DNA from: Nitrospira sp. BO4 | Lineage (GTDB): Bacteria; Nitrospirota; Nitrospiria; Nitrospirales; Nitrospiraceae | Direction of reading: 5' to 3' | DNA length: 64,000 nt | Assembly (NCBI GenBank): GCA_030144965.1 | Contig: JAMPUU010000006.1 | Coordinates: 1-64,000 of the forward strand | Shown: piece by piece, positions 37,689-46,327 of the stretch | Position numbering within the stretch: position 1 is the first letter of the stretch | How the letters are laid out: each line of letters begins with the position of its first letter | Notes under the pieces: model-generated | The model's database searches: none | What the model saw: only the letters and a program-made list of their open reading frames with translations | What the model was told of the DNA's origin: nothing | Translations under genes and position numbers: made by a program

Positions 37689-38972
37689 ATGAAAACATCC
37701 CGTTCCGCCAAGCTTTTCACCGAAGCGCAGCAACTCATCCCCGGTGGCGTCAATAGCCCTGTTCGGGCCTTTCGTTCGGTCGGTGGGCAGCCACGTTTCA
37801 TCGCACGCGCAAAAGGATCACGGCTCTATGATGTGGACAAGAACGTCTACATTGACTATGTCCTTTCTTGGGGGCCGATGATTTTGGGTCATGCCCATTC
37901 GGCGGTGATTACCTCGATCAAGAACGCGGCTGGGCGAGGGACCAGTTACGGGGCTCCGACTGAGTCGGAAGTATTGCTGGCCAAAGAAATCCGCAACGGC
38001 TTCCCTTCCATGGAAAAGATTCGGCTGGTCAGCTCCGGGACCGAGGCCGTGATGAGCGCGATCCGAGTGGCGCGGGGGTTTACCAAACGAACGGCCGTCA
38101 TGAAGTTCGAAGGATGCTACCACGGGCATGGTGATTACCTGCTGGCAAAGGCCGGGTCAGGGTTGGCAACATTGGGGATTCCGGACTCACCGGGCGTACC
38201 TGAAGACTTTGCCAAGCATACCTTGACGGCTCCCTATAACGACATTCGGACAGTCCAGCAGCTTATTGCCGCCAACCGCGACCGGCTTGCCTGCATTATC
38301 GTTGAGCCGATTGCCGGCAACATGGGCGTTGTCCCTCCTGCTCCCGACTTCTTATCCACACTCAGACAACTGACCGCCGACCACAACATTCTCTTGATTT
38401 TCGATGAAGTCATCTCCGGTTTCCGCGTCGGTTACGGAGGCGCGCAGGCGCTCTACGGCATCACGCCTGACCTCACGGTCCTTGGGAAAATTATCGGTGG
38501 TGGATTGCCGGTCGGTGCTTATGGCGGGCGGAAAGAGATCATGGATCTCATCGCGCCGGTCGGACCGGTCTATCAAGCGGGTACGCTCTCCGGTAATCCG
38601 CTGGCAGTCTCGGCAGGATTGGCGACGCTCAAACAATTGCGGGTACGAGGGATTTATAAGCAACTTGAGGAGCGATCAGCTGCCCTGGCTAAAGGGATCG
38701 GCGAGGCCGCAAAAAAGTCGGGTATTCCCGTCACTCAAACCCGGGTTGCATCGATGCTGACGACTTTCTTTACTCCAGGTCCGGTTGTGGACTGGAATAC
38801 GGCGAAACAATCAGACACCAAGCGGTACGGTCAGTTTTTTCATCATATGTTGGAACAGGGAATCTATCTGGCCCCTTCCCAGTTCGAAGCTGCTTTTCTC
38901 TCCACCGCCCACAGCGCGCAGGACATCGAGAAGACTATCCGCGCCGCGCACACCGCCTTCAAGAAGCTCTAA
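37689..38972 (+). CDS. hemL: glutamate-1-semialdehyde 2,1-aminomutase
   Basis: PLP enzyme that makes 5-aminolevulinate for tetrapyrroles by the C5 pathway; 427 residues. N-terminal AQQLIPGGVNSPVRAFRSVG, EGCYHGHGDYLLAKAGSG, EPIAGNMGVVPP, LIFDEVISGFRVG, and the lysine in GKIIGGGLPVGAYGG are all typical. ATG 37689 starts at KTSRSAKLF, as in homologues. The C5 pathway supplies haem for the haem-rich respiratory and NO-related proteins expected in this kind of organism. Confidence 0.97.
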   Translation: MKTSRSAKLFTEAQQLIPGGVNSPVRAFRSVGGQPRFIARAKGSRLYDVDKNVYIDYVLSWGPMILGHAHSAVITSIKNAAGRGTSYGAPTESEVLLAKEIRNGFPSMEKIRLVSSGTEAVMSAIRVARGFTKRTAVMKFEGCYHGHGDYLLAKAGSGLATLGIPDSPGVPEDFAKHTLTAPYNDIRTVQQLIAANRDRLACIIVEPIAGNMGVVPPAPDFLSTLRQLTADHNILLIFDEVISGFRVGYGGAQALYGITPDLTVLGKIIGGGLPVGAYGGRKEIMDLIAPVGPVYQAGTLSGNPLAVSAGLATLKQLRVRGIYKQLEERSAALAKGIGEAAKKSGIPVTQTRVASMLTTFFTPGPVVDWNTAKQSDTKRYGQFFHHMLEQGIYLAPSQFEAAFLSTAHSAQDIEKTIRAAHTAFKKL

Positions 38973-38980
38973 TCGAGTCC

Positions 38981-39070
38981 CTCGTGAAGCGGTGCTCGTA
39001 TCTCGTAGGATACATCGTCAATCTATTTAGATACAGTCCACCTGAGAGATCTTTCGCGCTTCACGTTCGC
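38981..39070. repeat. dispersed palindromic repeat, copy B
   Basis: CTCGTGAAGCGGTGCTCGTA followed by TCTCG (38981-39005) and, at the other end, TCGCGCTTCACGTTCG (from 39054) form an inverted pair after hemL. The core GTGAAGCG / CGCTTCAC is shared with the other copies. Confidence 0.5.
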
Positions 39071-39301
39071 CTATTCGTCGTCCTCGTCTTCTGCTTCGAG
39101 AGCCTCCTGCCGCTTCTGTTCTTCCATCGCGTTATGGAGCAACATACGGATAAACATTGAATACAGCGACCCTTTCTCCAACGTTCCGCCCGGGGGGATG
39201 GCGATTTTCCCTTCCTTGATCATGCGGTCCATCCAGACTTTTTGATCCGGGGCAATCAAGACAGGAATCTCAACCAGCCCCACACGTCCCATCATATCCA
39301 T
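39071..39301 (-). CDS. small acidic-tailed protein of unknown function
   Basis: A 76-residue protein: MDMMGRVGLVEIPVLIAPDQ followed by KVWMDRMIKEGKIAIPPGGT, then helices and a strongly acidic tail (EALEAEDEDDE). ATG 39301 has GGAGGT seven bases upstream; the earlier in-frame start (39394) lies in the repeat and is rejected. No family recognised. It is bracketed by two copies of the dispersed repeat. Confidence 0.6.
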   Translation of the reverse strand: MDMMGRVGLVEIPVLIAPDQKVWMDRMIKEGKIAIPPGGTLEKGSLYSMFIRMLLHNAMEEQKRQEALEAEDEDDE

Positions 39302-39321
39302 AGCTTCGACCTCCGTGATGT

Positions 39322-39403
39322 GTATCTCGTTCCTCGTGAAGCGTATCTCGTGGGACAGACTCGTTCCAAAAGCGAGATACGAACAACGCTTCACGAACGA
39401 CGA
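39322..39403. repeat. dispersed palindromic repeat, copy C
   Basis: Left arm GTATCTCGTTCCTCGTGAAG then CGTATCTCG (39322-39350). Right arm AGCGAGATACGAACAACGC then TTCACGAACGACGA (39371-39403). The arms are complementary over most of their length, so the transcript would form a long stem. Confidence 0.65.
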
Positions 39404-39485
39404 AATATGAACTCATTCCAGCATGCTGTTTTGAACGTTGTCAATCGATCAAATTTGGCATGACACCTGCGTACGCACACAGGCT

Positions 39486-40082
39486 ATGAACCAGCGCCCA
39501 ATAACGACCCTAGCCCGTTTGCTCGTCTGCGGGATGTTGTGTGTCCTATCTCCACCTCATGCCCATGCACAGCGCCTACAGAAATCCGACATCGGTTCAA
39601 CGCTGGAACCTCGGTGCGACCTCTGCTGGTATCCATCGCCGAACGAGCAACATTCGGATCGCCTTCCCACGTATAGGCAGCGTCGGCCCCCACGTCCCCC
39701 GGACAGCAGACCACAACGCTATCCCAAAGGCCGTTACAAACTAGGTCCCATACATAAACAGTCTCGCCTTTCAGCCCTTCGATCGCGGTCGAGACACGAG
39801 ATGCGCCTACTGAGTACCTTACACGTGCGGGCAGTCGATGGCGATACCATTCGCGTCGGAGCCGAGCGTATCAGACTTCGTGGCGTTGACACCCCGGAAA
39901 TGAGTGAGTTAGCCGGCCCGGCAGCCAAGCAACGACTGGAAGAGTTGCTTCGCCGCGGGCCGATCCGCATCGTCCCCAAGGGCCGAGATGTCTACAATCG
40001 TCTCGTCGCCGACGTATTCGTGAACGAACAGAATGTGGCGGAGACGTTAATCATAGAGGGATATGAAAAGCCACGGTCATAG
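39486..40082 (+). CDS. exported thermonuclease-like (SNase) protein
   Basis: A 198-residue protein with a signal peptide (LARLLVCGMLCVLSPPHAHAQ), a long Pro/Arg-rich linker, and a C-terminal SNase domain: RAVDGDTIRVGAERIRLRGV, then DTPEMSEL with the calcium/catalytic Asp-Arg pattern, and KGRDVYNRLVADVFV. Such enzymes hydrolyse DNA or RNA outside the cytoplasm. The domain is short, and the last strand after ETLIIEGYEKP is clipped relative to staphylococcal nuclease. ATG 39486 is chosen for the signal peptide. Confidence 0.8.
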   Translation: MNQRPITTLARLLVCGMLCVLSPPHAHAQRLQKSDIGSTLEPRCDLCWYPSPNEQHSDRLPTYRQRRPPRPPDSRPQRYPKGRYKLGPIHKQSRLSALRSRSRHEMRLLSTLHVRAVDGDTIRVGAERIRLRGVDTPEMSELAGPAAKQRLEELLRRGPIRIVPKGRDVYNRLVADVFVNEQNVAETLIIEGYEKPRS

Positions 40083-40555
40083 GAGCTGAGAATAGTCGTT
40101 TGCTTAATCGCCGCCAAAAATCTCAACGCACTCGAAGGCCTAAAAGGATTGATCCTTTCTAGCTCACAACCCCAACGGTTTTCCGCTATGCTCAACCGAT
40201 AGCTTGGACCCGAGTTTCAACCACTCGTAACCCGCTGTCTCTAGCACTCGCCTTGACCAAGACGACTTCTTGGTCACGTCTCTTCTCAACCTTCTCTATT
40301 TAATCAGATCCCAGCCAGAATCCACTCAGATCCAGAGATAAGCCGTTGGTACCGGGCCAATTGTGTCAGGCGCTTGAAAAACAAGAGTCCAGGTTTGGAA
40401 TGCGCTGGCCCAAAAAATGCTTCAGTGCCTTCACGGATGCATCGTTGCTTTTTCCACTTACGGAGACTAAGAACGGGCTGGGCTGTCCAGTCTGGTGAAG
40501 CAGTCAACGGAGAGTTGGCTCTGCTTGAGCCGACTCCTAACGTAGGAGGTAGGCT
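40083..40555. other. intergenic stretch with one hairpin
   Basis: About 470 bp upstream of the metzincin gene. A perfect 9-bp inverted repeat, TGACCAAGA / TCTTGGTCA (40254-40276), could be a terminator stem for the nuclease gene or an operator; no U-tract follows. Nothing else was recognised. Confidence 0.4.
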
Positions 40556-41662
40556 ATGTCGAGAAAACGGGTCAAAATGTGCATCGATCGTCTCGTTCCC
40601 CGGGAGTTATTGATTGAGACGAGTCGCCGTGCTGTGGAGGAGAATCCGGCCAATGCTCCAATGATGCGTGACTTTCCACTCTTCGGGGTTGATCCCAGCG
40701 ATCGCATGCGGATGGCGATCGTAACGGGAAAAAAGTGGCAGAAAGGCCGCACATTGGGGGTTCATTTTCTAGATGGCCACCCCGATGTGCAGGCCAAAGT
40801 GGAGCATTACGCGAAGCAATGGAGTCAGTTTGCAGACATCACGTTCGACTTTGCCTATGATCCGTCCGCGGAAATCCGCATCTCGTTCTTGCAAGAAGGA
40901 TCCTGGTCTTATCTTGGCACCGACGCGCTAGGGATCTCCAGACCCAATCCAACCATGAACTACGGCTGGCTGACCCCTGCGAGTACAGACGACGAATATC
41001 GCCGCGTGGTGCTCCATGAGTTCGGTCACGCCTTGGGATGCATTCACGAGCATCAGCATCCCGAAGCCGGCATTCCATGGGACAAGGAAGCGGTCTATCG
41101 ATATTTCATGGGCCCTCCCAACAACTGGACCAAAGAAGATATAGACCACAATCTGTTTGAGAAATATGGGCAGGACAGCACCAACTTCTCCGAGTACGAC
41201 AAAATATCCATCATGCACTATCCCATTTCGAATGACTTGACGCTGGGCGATTTCGAGGTCGGATGGAATCGCGATCTTTCAGCAATCGATAAGGAGTTCA
41301 TCGGGACGATGTATCCCAAGACAGTCGTTCCGGACGTCACCGCTATTACGGTCGGTGCGGCTCCGATCGAAGCCTTGATCGGGAAACACGGCGAGGAAGA
41401 TCTCTTTAGTTTCACCGTAGGCACAAAAGGCCCCTATATCTTGGAGACGAAAGGTTCCACGGACGTGGTCATGGTGCTCCTGGGCCCAAACAATAAAACG
41501 GCTGTCATTGCTGAAGACGACGATAGCGGGAAGAAATACAACGCCAAAATCGCGACGAAGTTGAATCCGGGCATGTACTATGCCCGCGTGCGGCATTACA
41601 AGCCCACTGGTACCGGGAAATACGGGATTTCGGTTCGCCCGGGGAACTCAGCAATCAGCTGA
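40556..41662 (+). CDS. metzincin-type metalloprotease with a PPC-like C-terminal domain
   Basis: A 368-residue protein. The zinc motif HEFGHALGCIHEHQHP (154-169) and the Met-turn SIMHYP (about 218-223) mark it as a metzincin of the astacin/matrixin type; the H-E-H-Q-H-P extension is astacin-like. From about residue 265 a beta-sandwich with EDLFSFTVGTKGPYILETKG and YYARVRHYKPTGTGKYGISV resembles the bacterial pre-peptidase C-terminal domain, often linked to secretion. No N-terminal signal peptide is visible. AGGAGG lies five bases before ATG 40556. It is followed by a subtilase and a lipoprotein. Confidence 0.85.
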   Translation: MSRKRVKMCIDRLVPRELLIETSRRAVEENPANAPMMRDFPLFGVDPSDRMRMAIVTGKKWQKGRTLGVHFLDGHPDVQAKVEHYAKQWSQFADITFDFAYDPSAEIRISFLQEGSWSYLGTDALGISRPNPTMNYGWLTPASTDDEYRRVVLHEFGHALGCIHEHQHPEAGIPWDKEAVYRYFMGPPNNWTKEDIDHNLFEKYGQDSTNFSEYDKISIMHYPISNDLTLGDFEVGWNRDLSAIDKEFIGTMYPKTVVPDVTAITVGAAPIEALIGKHGEEDLFSFTVGTKGPYILETKGSTDVVMVLLGPNNKTAVIAEDDDSGKKYNAKIATKLNPGMYYARVRHYKPTGTGKYGISVRPGNSAIS

Positions 41663-41705
41663 GTGCCAGATTTGAACATTTTTTCTTTTCCGGAGGTTGA
41701 AAATC

Positions 41706-43577
41706 ATGAACACAAACCGCATTCGGCATCCGGTTTCTCTGAGCGTTGTTGTTTTTGTGGCATCGCTGATCGGGTGCACGACTCAGCCGAGCGTTACGGG
41801 GTCGCAATCCGACGACGGCATTTATAACCCCTACGGCGTCATGCTTGACCCGCTGAATCAGGTCCGATCGGCGGCCATTACAGATACACGGGGCCAGGTC
41901 GCCGAGACATATGAAATTCCTGTCAAGAATATCTACATCGACAAGAGATCAGAAATGAAAGCGCATGATGGCAGGGAGAGTCCTGCGATCTCGAAGATCA
42001 GCCCCGTGCTTCAGGAATGGATCGTTAAGAAAAAAGCAGACGAATCAGTAGATATCATGGTTACGTTTCACGAGGATCTACGGGTACCTCGACTGCCTGA
42101 CCTAGGTTCAGGAGAAAGCCGTGACGAAGGCAAGACCCGGAGAGCGGATGCCATCGACACACTCAAAAAAGCGCGGGCGGAGTCCCAAGCAAGGTCTGTA
42201 AAGCAACTGGCCAAGCACGGCAACTTCAAGCAATCCGACGGTTTCTGGATCGTCAATAGCGTGGTCGGAACCGCGAAAATAGGAGAGATCCAACGCCTCG
42301 CGGAATCCAGGGAAATCGTGTATCTCCAACCGGTTGAAGGGGGTGAACCGCCTCCACAAGACGCAAATGCCAATAACGATGCTCAGGATGGTCGGGACAG
42401 AATCGTCTCGGATCCTTATTTCAACTTGGGGCTCACCAATCCGTGGATCGGTCTTCTCGACACAGGCGTTCGAGATACGCACAACATGTTCAATTCGCCC
42501 GATCACATTGCCTGGATGCGGGATTGCGTCAACGGTGGAAACAATTGCAACGATAGTTCGAATCCAAATTTTGATCCGACGGACTTTTCATGGAATCACG
42601 GCACGAGTTCCGCTGGACTTCTGACCGGAAACAACAGGCTTGGCAACCAGTACCGCGGCGTGACGGCAATACGGACGGACAGCTGGCAGATCTATTCTGC
42701 CGGCGGTTTGAATACATCGGCGGCCGTGCGGGCTATACAGGCAGGCATCGCGGCATTTGATCGAGTGCTGGTCGGAGAAATCCAGGCGAATGAGTCGGAG
42801 ACCGGCACCATCGCGACAGCGGCCGACAATGCATACGATGCAGGGGTCATTTTCGTCTCAGCCAACGGAAATTTCGGTCCGAACGCATCGACGGTGCGCT
42901 CACCGGGGATTGCGCACAAAGTACTTGGTGTCGGGGGGTTCATGACTGACGGTGGCGCCCAGTACGACAATCAGGGACGCGGCCCCGCAACCGATTCACG
43001 TTACAAACCGGATATCCAAGCTCCAACGTGGAGCGAGACTGCCAGCAACACAAGCGATACAGCATTAAAAGTCTTCACCGGCACAAGCGGCGCTACGCCT
43101 TATGCCGCAGCCGTGGCTATGTTGGCTCATAACTGGTTGCGACAGTTCGGATCATTCGATAACGGTCAGACATATGCGTTCATGATTCTCTATGGCCAGA
43201 GGGAATGGCCGTACGACAACACGGTGGGTGCGGGTCCCCTTCAGATGGCGACCAACGGCCACGCTTGGTGGGGCAAGGTTTCAGTCGGGAATCATATGAA
43301 CATCGACATCCCCATAAACGTGGGAGCCGGGAAGAAGGATCTGGATGTGGCCTTATGGTGGCCCGAATCAGCGGCACAGACCCACAATGATATCGACGTG
43401 CATCTGATCGATCCATCGGGAATCGAACGTGCCAAAGGCTTCTCAGGTGTCAGTGTCTTCGAGCGAACCGGTGTGAACGGTACGCTCCGAGCGGGAACGT
43501 GGATGATCCGAATCAGGGGATACAATGTTCCTACGGGATCTCAAACAGTATATTGGGCGACCCACATCAGAAATTAA
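41706..43577 (+). CDS. lipoprotein subtilase (S8 family serine protease)
   Basis: About 623 residues. Signal with lipobox LIGC (SLSVVVFVASLIGC), so membrane-anchored. The S8 triad is visible: Asp in WIGLLDTGVRDTH, His in SWNHGTSSAGLLTG, Ser in FTGTSGATPYAAAVAML, with the oxyanion Asn in VFVSANGNFG. An N-terminal propeptide-like region and a C-terminal beta-rich part flank the core. The start is ATG 41706 (GGAGG nine bases upstream); the frame opens at a TTG three codons earlier. It probably acts at the cell surface or in the periplasm together with the metzincin gene 43 bp upstream. Confidence 0.88.
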   Translation: MNTNRIRHPVSLSVVVFVASLIGCTTQPSVTGSQSDDGIYNPYGVMLDPLNQVRSAAITDTRGQVAETYEIPVKNIYIDKRSEMKAHDGRESPAISKISPVLQEWIVKKKADESVDIMVTFHEDLRVPRLPDLGSGESRDEGKTRRADAIDTLKKARAESQARSVKQLAKHGNFKQSDGFWIVNSVVGTAKIGEIQRLAESREIVYLQPVEGGEPPPQDANANNDAQDGRDRIVSDPYFNLGLTNPWIGLLDTGVRDTHNMFNSPDHIAWMRDCVNGGNNCNDSSNPNFDPTDFSWNHGTSSAGLLTGNNRLGNQYRGVTAIRTDSWQIYSAGGLNTSAAVRAIQAGIAAFDRVLVGEIQANESETGTIATAADNAYDAGVIFVSANGNFGPNASTVRSPGIAHKVLGVGGFMTDGGAQYDNQGRGPATDSRYKPDIQAPTWSETASNTSDTALKVFTGTSGATPYAAAVAMLAHNWLRQFGSFDNGQTYAFMILYGQREWPYDNTVGAGPLQMATNGHAWWGKVSVGNHMNIDIPINVGAGKKDLDVALWWPESAAQTHNDIDVHLIDPSGIERAKGFSGVSVFERTGVNGTLRAGTWMIRIRGYNVPTGSQTVYWATHIRN

Positions 43578-43581
43578 TTCG

Positions 43582-44061
43582 GTGATCGTAGGAGGAAAGC
43601 GAGGATTGATTGGAGTCGTTCTGGCAGCCTGTCTTGGAGTCGGCTGTCATCCCGCTTCACACAGAAGCGAGCTGGATACGTCGAACCACAGGCTGCCTTC
43701 ACCGAACGAGCCGGCGGCTCCTGCGAACAATGATAAGAAAATCGTTGGGCAAGATAACACCCTGAAGCCGCTACACGTTTTTGCCGAAAAGTCTTTCTAT
43801 TTGAAAAGACCGGAGCCCGAAGAACTTTTCGTCGGAGTGTTTCAACGGATCCCGGTTCAAGAGGGTCCAAATACCCGTAAGGCGCCTTTCACGCTGGTTG
43901 TCGGCACGGAACAACTACGCGTGTATGTAGCCGGTTTTGACGTAGAGACCCTTAGTCCATGCGTCGGCTCTAAGGTCGAGATAGTCGGTAAACGCATCGA
44001 CCAGCGCAAAGAAGGCTATGGAATCGAAATTTGGATTGCGACGATTACCTTGTTGCAATAG
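43582..44061 (+). CDS. lipoprotein of unknown function after the subtilase
   Basis: About 159 residues. Signal peptide with lipobox: KRGLIGVVLAACLGVGC. The mature part is Pro/Asn-rich, then a small beta-rich domain (ELFVGVFQRIPVQEG, TLVVGTEQLRVYVAG) reminiscent of an OB-fold. Start uncertain: GTG 43582 (4 bp after the subtilase stop) gives a proper basic n-region; TTG 43606 has the better ribosome-binding site (GGAGGAAAGCGAGGA) but a very short signal. Co-transcribed with the two proteases by position. Confidence 0.6.
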   Translation: MIVGGKRGLIGVVLAACLGVGCHPASHRSELDTSNHRLPSPNEPAAPANNDKKIVGQDNTLKPLHVFAEKSFYLKRPEPEELFVGVFQRIPVQEGPNTRKAPFTLVVGTEQLRVYVAGFDVETLSPCVGSKVEIVGKRIDQRKEGYGIEIWIATITLLQ

Positions 44062-44230
44062 GAGTCTAGCGGAAGAATCAACCTGTTCACTCTTAAGGTC
44101 AATCCTTCCCTTCGAGCCGTGTCAATCTCGAAAATCACTGAGTAGCTGGGTTAGCCTCGAAAAACGCACGAGGCTGCGTCGATGGACAGGCCATTGAACA
44201 AGCAGCTGACAATGAATACAATTCACACCT

Positions 44231-44692
44231 ATGTTCGTCCTCTATTTCATCGTCATCGGCGCATTCCTCGTGGCACCATCTACCCACGCGGCAAGTCCTA
44301 TGGCCGCTCAAGTCTGTAGTCTGCTGTCATCTCCCTCGCTCGTATCCGTCCAGGCCAGTATGGGTACCGGTGAGGGCTGCGCATGGCAGTGGCCAAACGC
44401 GCAGACGCTGTCGGTGTATGTGCACATCGATCAGCAACCCGAAACGGTGGCTATGATGAAAGAGATGATGGAGACGATTTTGAAGAACCCGGTGTTCAAG
44501 AAAACGGCGTTCCCAGTCTGCACGGAAGGTGACATGGTGACCGGAGATTTTCGGAACGGGACCGGTCCGGGCGGGACAGGGTACACACAATGTTCCGGGT
44601 TTGTGCTGACTTTCAGCTTCCAGGGCGCTGTTGCACACAGCCACCTAGCTGAAGTCGCGAAGCAACTTTCCAGCAAACCTTTCGCCCGTTAA
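44231..44692 (+). CDS. exported protein of unknown function
   Basis: A 153-residue protein with a signal peptide (VLYFIVIGAFLVAPSTHAAS). Four cysteines (near QVCSLL, GEGCAWQW, FPVCTEGD and YTQCSGF) suggest disulphides. The fold appears small and alpha/beta. No family recognised. It stands about 170 bp after the lipoprotein gene. Confidence 0.6.
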   Translation: MFVLYFIVIGAFLVAPSTHAASPMAAQVCSLLSSPSLVSVQASMGTGEGCAWQWPNAQTLSVYVHIDQQPETVAMMKEMMETILKNPVFKKTAFPVCTEGDMVTGDFRNGTGPGGTGYTQCSGFVLTFSFQGAVAHSHLAEVAKQLSSKPFAR

Positions 44693-44807
44693 TTTGCTCG
44701 ATCCGACGACTGAGATACTCCTTCACGGTTGAGGTGAATGGAAACTACGGCAAGGATAGGGTGCTAACGCCAAGAGGGCATAATCCTAGTACTGAAAGGG
44801 TGTGAGC

Positions 44808-44984
44808 ATGAAGAATGTCGAGATGAGCGTGGAGGGATCTATGTTGACGATTAGAGTGGATCTCTCGAAGGAATTCGGTCCATCCTCAACCGGCAAGACG
44901 ATTATCATCGCTTCGACGGAAGGAAATGTGACAGTTCCGAATCGGCAAGAGAAAGTCGGGCTCAATGTGTATAGGAAAAAGTAG
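44808..44984 (+). CDS. small conserved-looking protein
   Basis: A 58-residue beta-rich peptide: MKNVEMSVEGSMLTIRVDLS then KEFGPSSTGKTIIIASTEGN and a NVTVPN/EKVGLNVYRK end. The GKTIIIAST loop looks like a P-loop but the protein is far too short for an NTPase. Such short proteins occur in many bacteria without assigned function. ATG 44808 is preferred over GTG 44802 because AAAGGG precedes it. Confidence 0.65.
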   Translation: MKNVEMSVEGSMLTIRVDLSKEFGPSSTGKTIIIASTEGNVTVPNRQEKVGLNVYRKK

Positions 44985-45678
44985 CTCGTCTCGCAGCCAT
45001 TTGGCCCTATCTTCTTCAGCTGCCAGGATGCTTTCTTTTTTTAACCAGCTCTTGACAGATGCCAAACATCGCTCCTGGCCTATGGATTAGGCTGTGATCC
45101 CCAGAAAATTCCCGAGGCTGTGGATAGCGATCCAAATAGTTGCATTGGTAACGACTCCGTTACGGTGAACTTTTCGGCACCAGGCACAGATTGCTAGGAA
45201 TGCGGTGAAAACGTTTAGAAGGAACACTTGGACCACTATTAGTTGTGCCTCAACTGTTCCGGTACAGACGCCTAAAAAATAGGCAGTTTGATGAATTAAT
45301 ACGTCATTGGGGCATGCTTTGGTATCCAGGGCGAGTTATTCACACGGTTATCCACAGAAGGTGGGGACTAAATTTTGTGGCAATCACAGCTTGCCCAGGA
45401 ACCCTGAGGATCAAGCGTTCCGGTGATTCTCTTCTCGTTTCTTGACACATTCCGTGTGTTTCTCCGACAATCTCACCACTTTCATGAGTTCCGAACACGT
45501 CCCCTCACGGAAGTAGTCGGGCAGATGTGAGGATGCGCCGCAACTCAGACGAGGGAAGCTGTTTTTAAATGGGAACGTTTGTCAGGCTCCCAACCCCACT
45601 AATCTCCCCAGACCTTGCCCCTTGAGGTCCATCATAGCCGTCAGCCGGTAGTCACATGAACGATCGCTTGAGGTAACG
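44985..45678. other. gene-poor stretch carrying DnaA boxes
   Basis: Almost 700 bp without a convincing gene. It holds two matches to the DnaA-box consensus TTATNCACA (see separate entry), a one-mismatch inverted box TGTGGATAG at 45119-45127, and an AT-rich hairpin GCCTA-AAAAA-TAGGC. A 66-codon frame at 45245-45445 is unconvincing. Confidence 0.4.
45336..45356 (+). promoter_or_regulatory. two DnaA boxes in tandem
   Basis: TTATTCACA (45336-45344) and TTATCCACA (45348-45356) both match TTATNCACA and lie 12 bp apart, centre to centre, in the same orientation. They could be part of an origin, a DnaA-titrating site, or chance. Confidence 0.4.
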
Positions 45679-46002
45679 GTGAAAACATTTCGTCTTATGA
45701 CACTTGGGATTGTCTCATCGTTATTCCTCGTCGCCTGCGCGTCACAGACGAAGCAACCGGTAGGAGATCCGTCCGCAAGAATCACGGCAACCGGGTACAC
45801 ACAGGATGGCTGTTTGCTCAATCTGAAGCTGGAAGCGCGCCAGAGGAACATGCGGTTGAATCCCGAGGATGTGGAAGTGGGCACCAATTGGTTTTCCTTC
45901 TTCTTCCCAATTTTGAATCACGAAGGCTATCAGTGTTCGGGAAGTGGAATTGCAGGGGGCAAGCGGGTTTTTAATAAAGATCCTTTCTACCCTGTTGAGT
46001 GA
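45679..46002 (+). CDS. small lipoprotein
   Basis: A 107-residue protein with a lipoprotein signal (LMTLGIVSSLFLVAC, lipobox VAC at about residue 20). The mature part has two further cysteines (QDGCLLNLKLEAR and YQCSGSG). GTG 45679 follows GAGGTAAC. Function unknown. Likely anchored in the envelope. Confidence 0.65.
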   Translation: MKTFRLMTLGIVSSLFLVACASQTKQPVGDPSARITATGYTQDGCLLNLKLEARQRNMRLNPEDVEVGTNWFSFFFPILNHEGYQCSGSGIAGGKRVFNKDPFYPVE

Positions 46003-46327
46003 TGCGGATCAAACGCCGACCACCGCACACCGTCACCCCGCTTGATTAAGCCGAACAGGGCCGAAATGGCGCGCTCGAGGAAAGCGCGAAGACCTCGATT
46101 GCAAAGTGATTCTGGAAGGGGATAGGATAGGCTGACTTTTTTCGTTCACAGAGGCACTGATGAAGAAGCGCATCGACGTTTTTGATAGTAGAACCCTGAC
46201 GCTTCAACTCTTGTTGCAGTGCGGGTTTATCGTGAGCAGCGTTCCGGAGCCCTGAGGCCCGGCGGAAATCCTCCCACTCTATCTTGCGATCACTGTACGT
46301 TATTCTCCAAGGAAGTGAGATAAAGCC
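46003..46327. other. intergenic stretch before the OmpA-family gene
   Basis: 325 bp. A 31-codon frame at 46160-46255 has a fair ribosome-binding site (AGAGG) but no family resemblance and is left unannotated. It probably contains the promoter of the OmpA-family gene. Confidence 0.35.

Noticed and set aside
44808..44984. P-loop NTPase call for the 58-residue protein
   Set aside because: GKTIIIAST resembles part of a P-loop, but the protein is far too short and beta-rich.
45245..45445. 66-codon frame in the DnaA-box region
   Set aside because: Poor ribosome-binding site, odd composition, overlaps the DnaA boxes.
46160..46255. 31-codon frame before the OmpA-family gene
   Set aside because: Fair AGAGG site, but too short and featureless to call.
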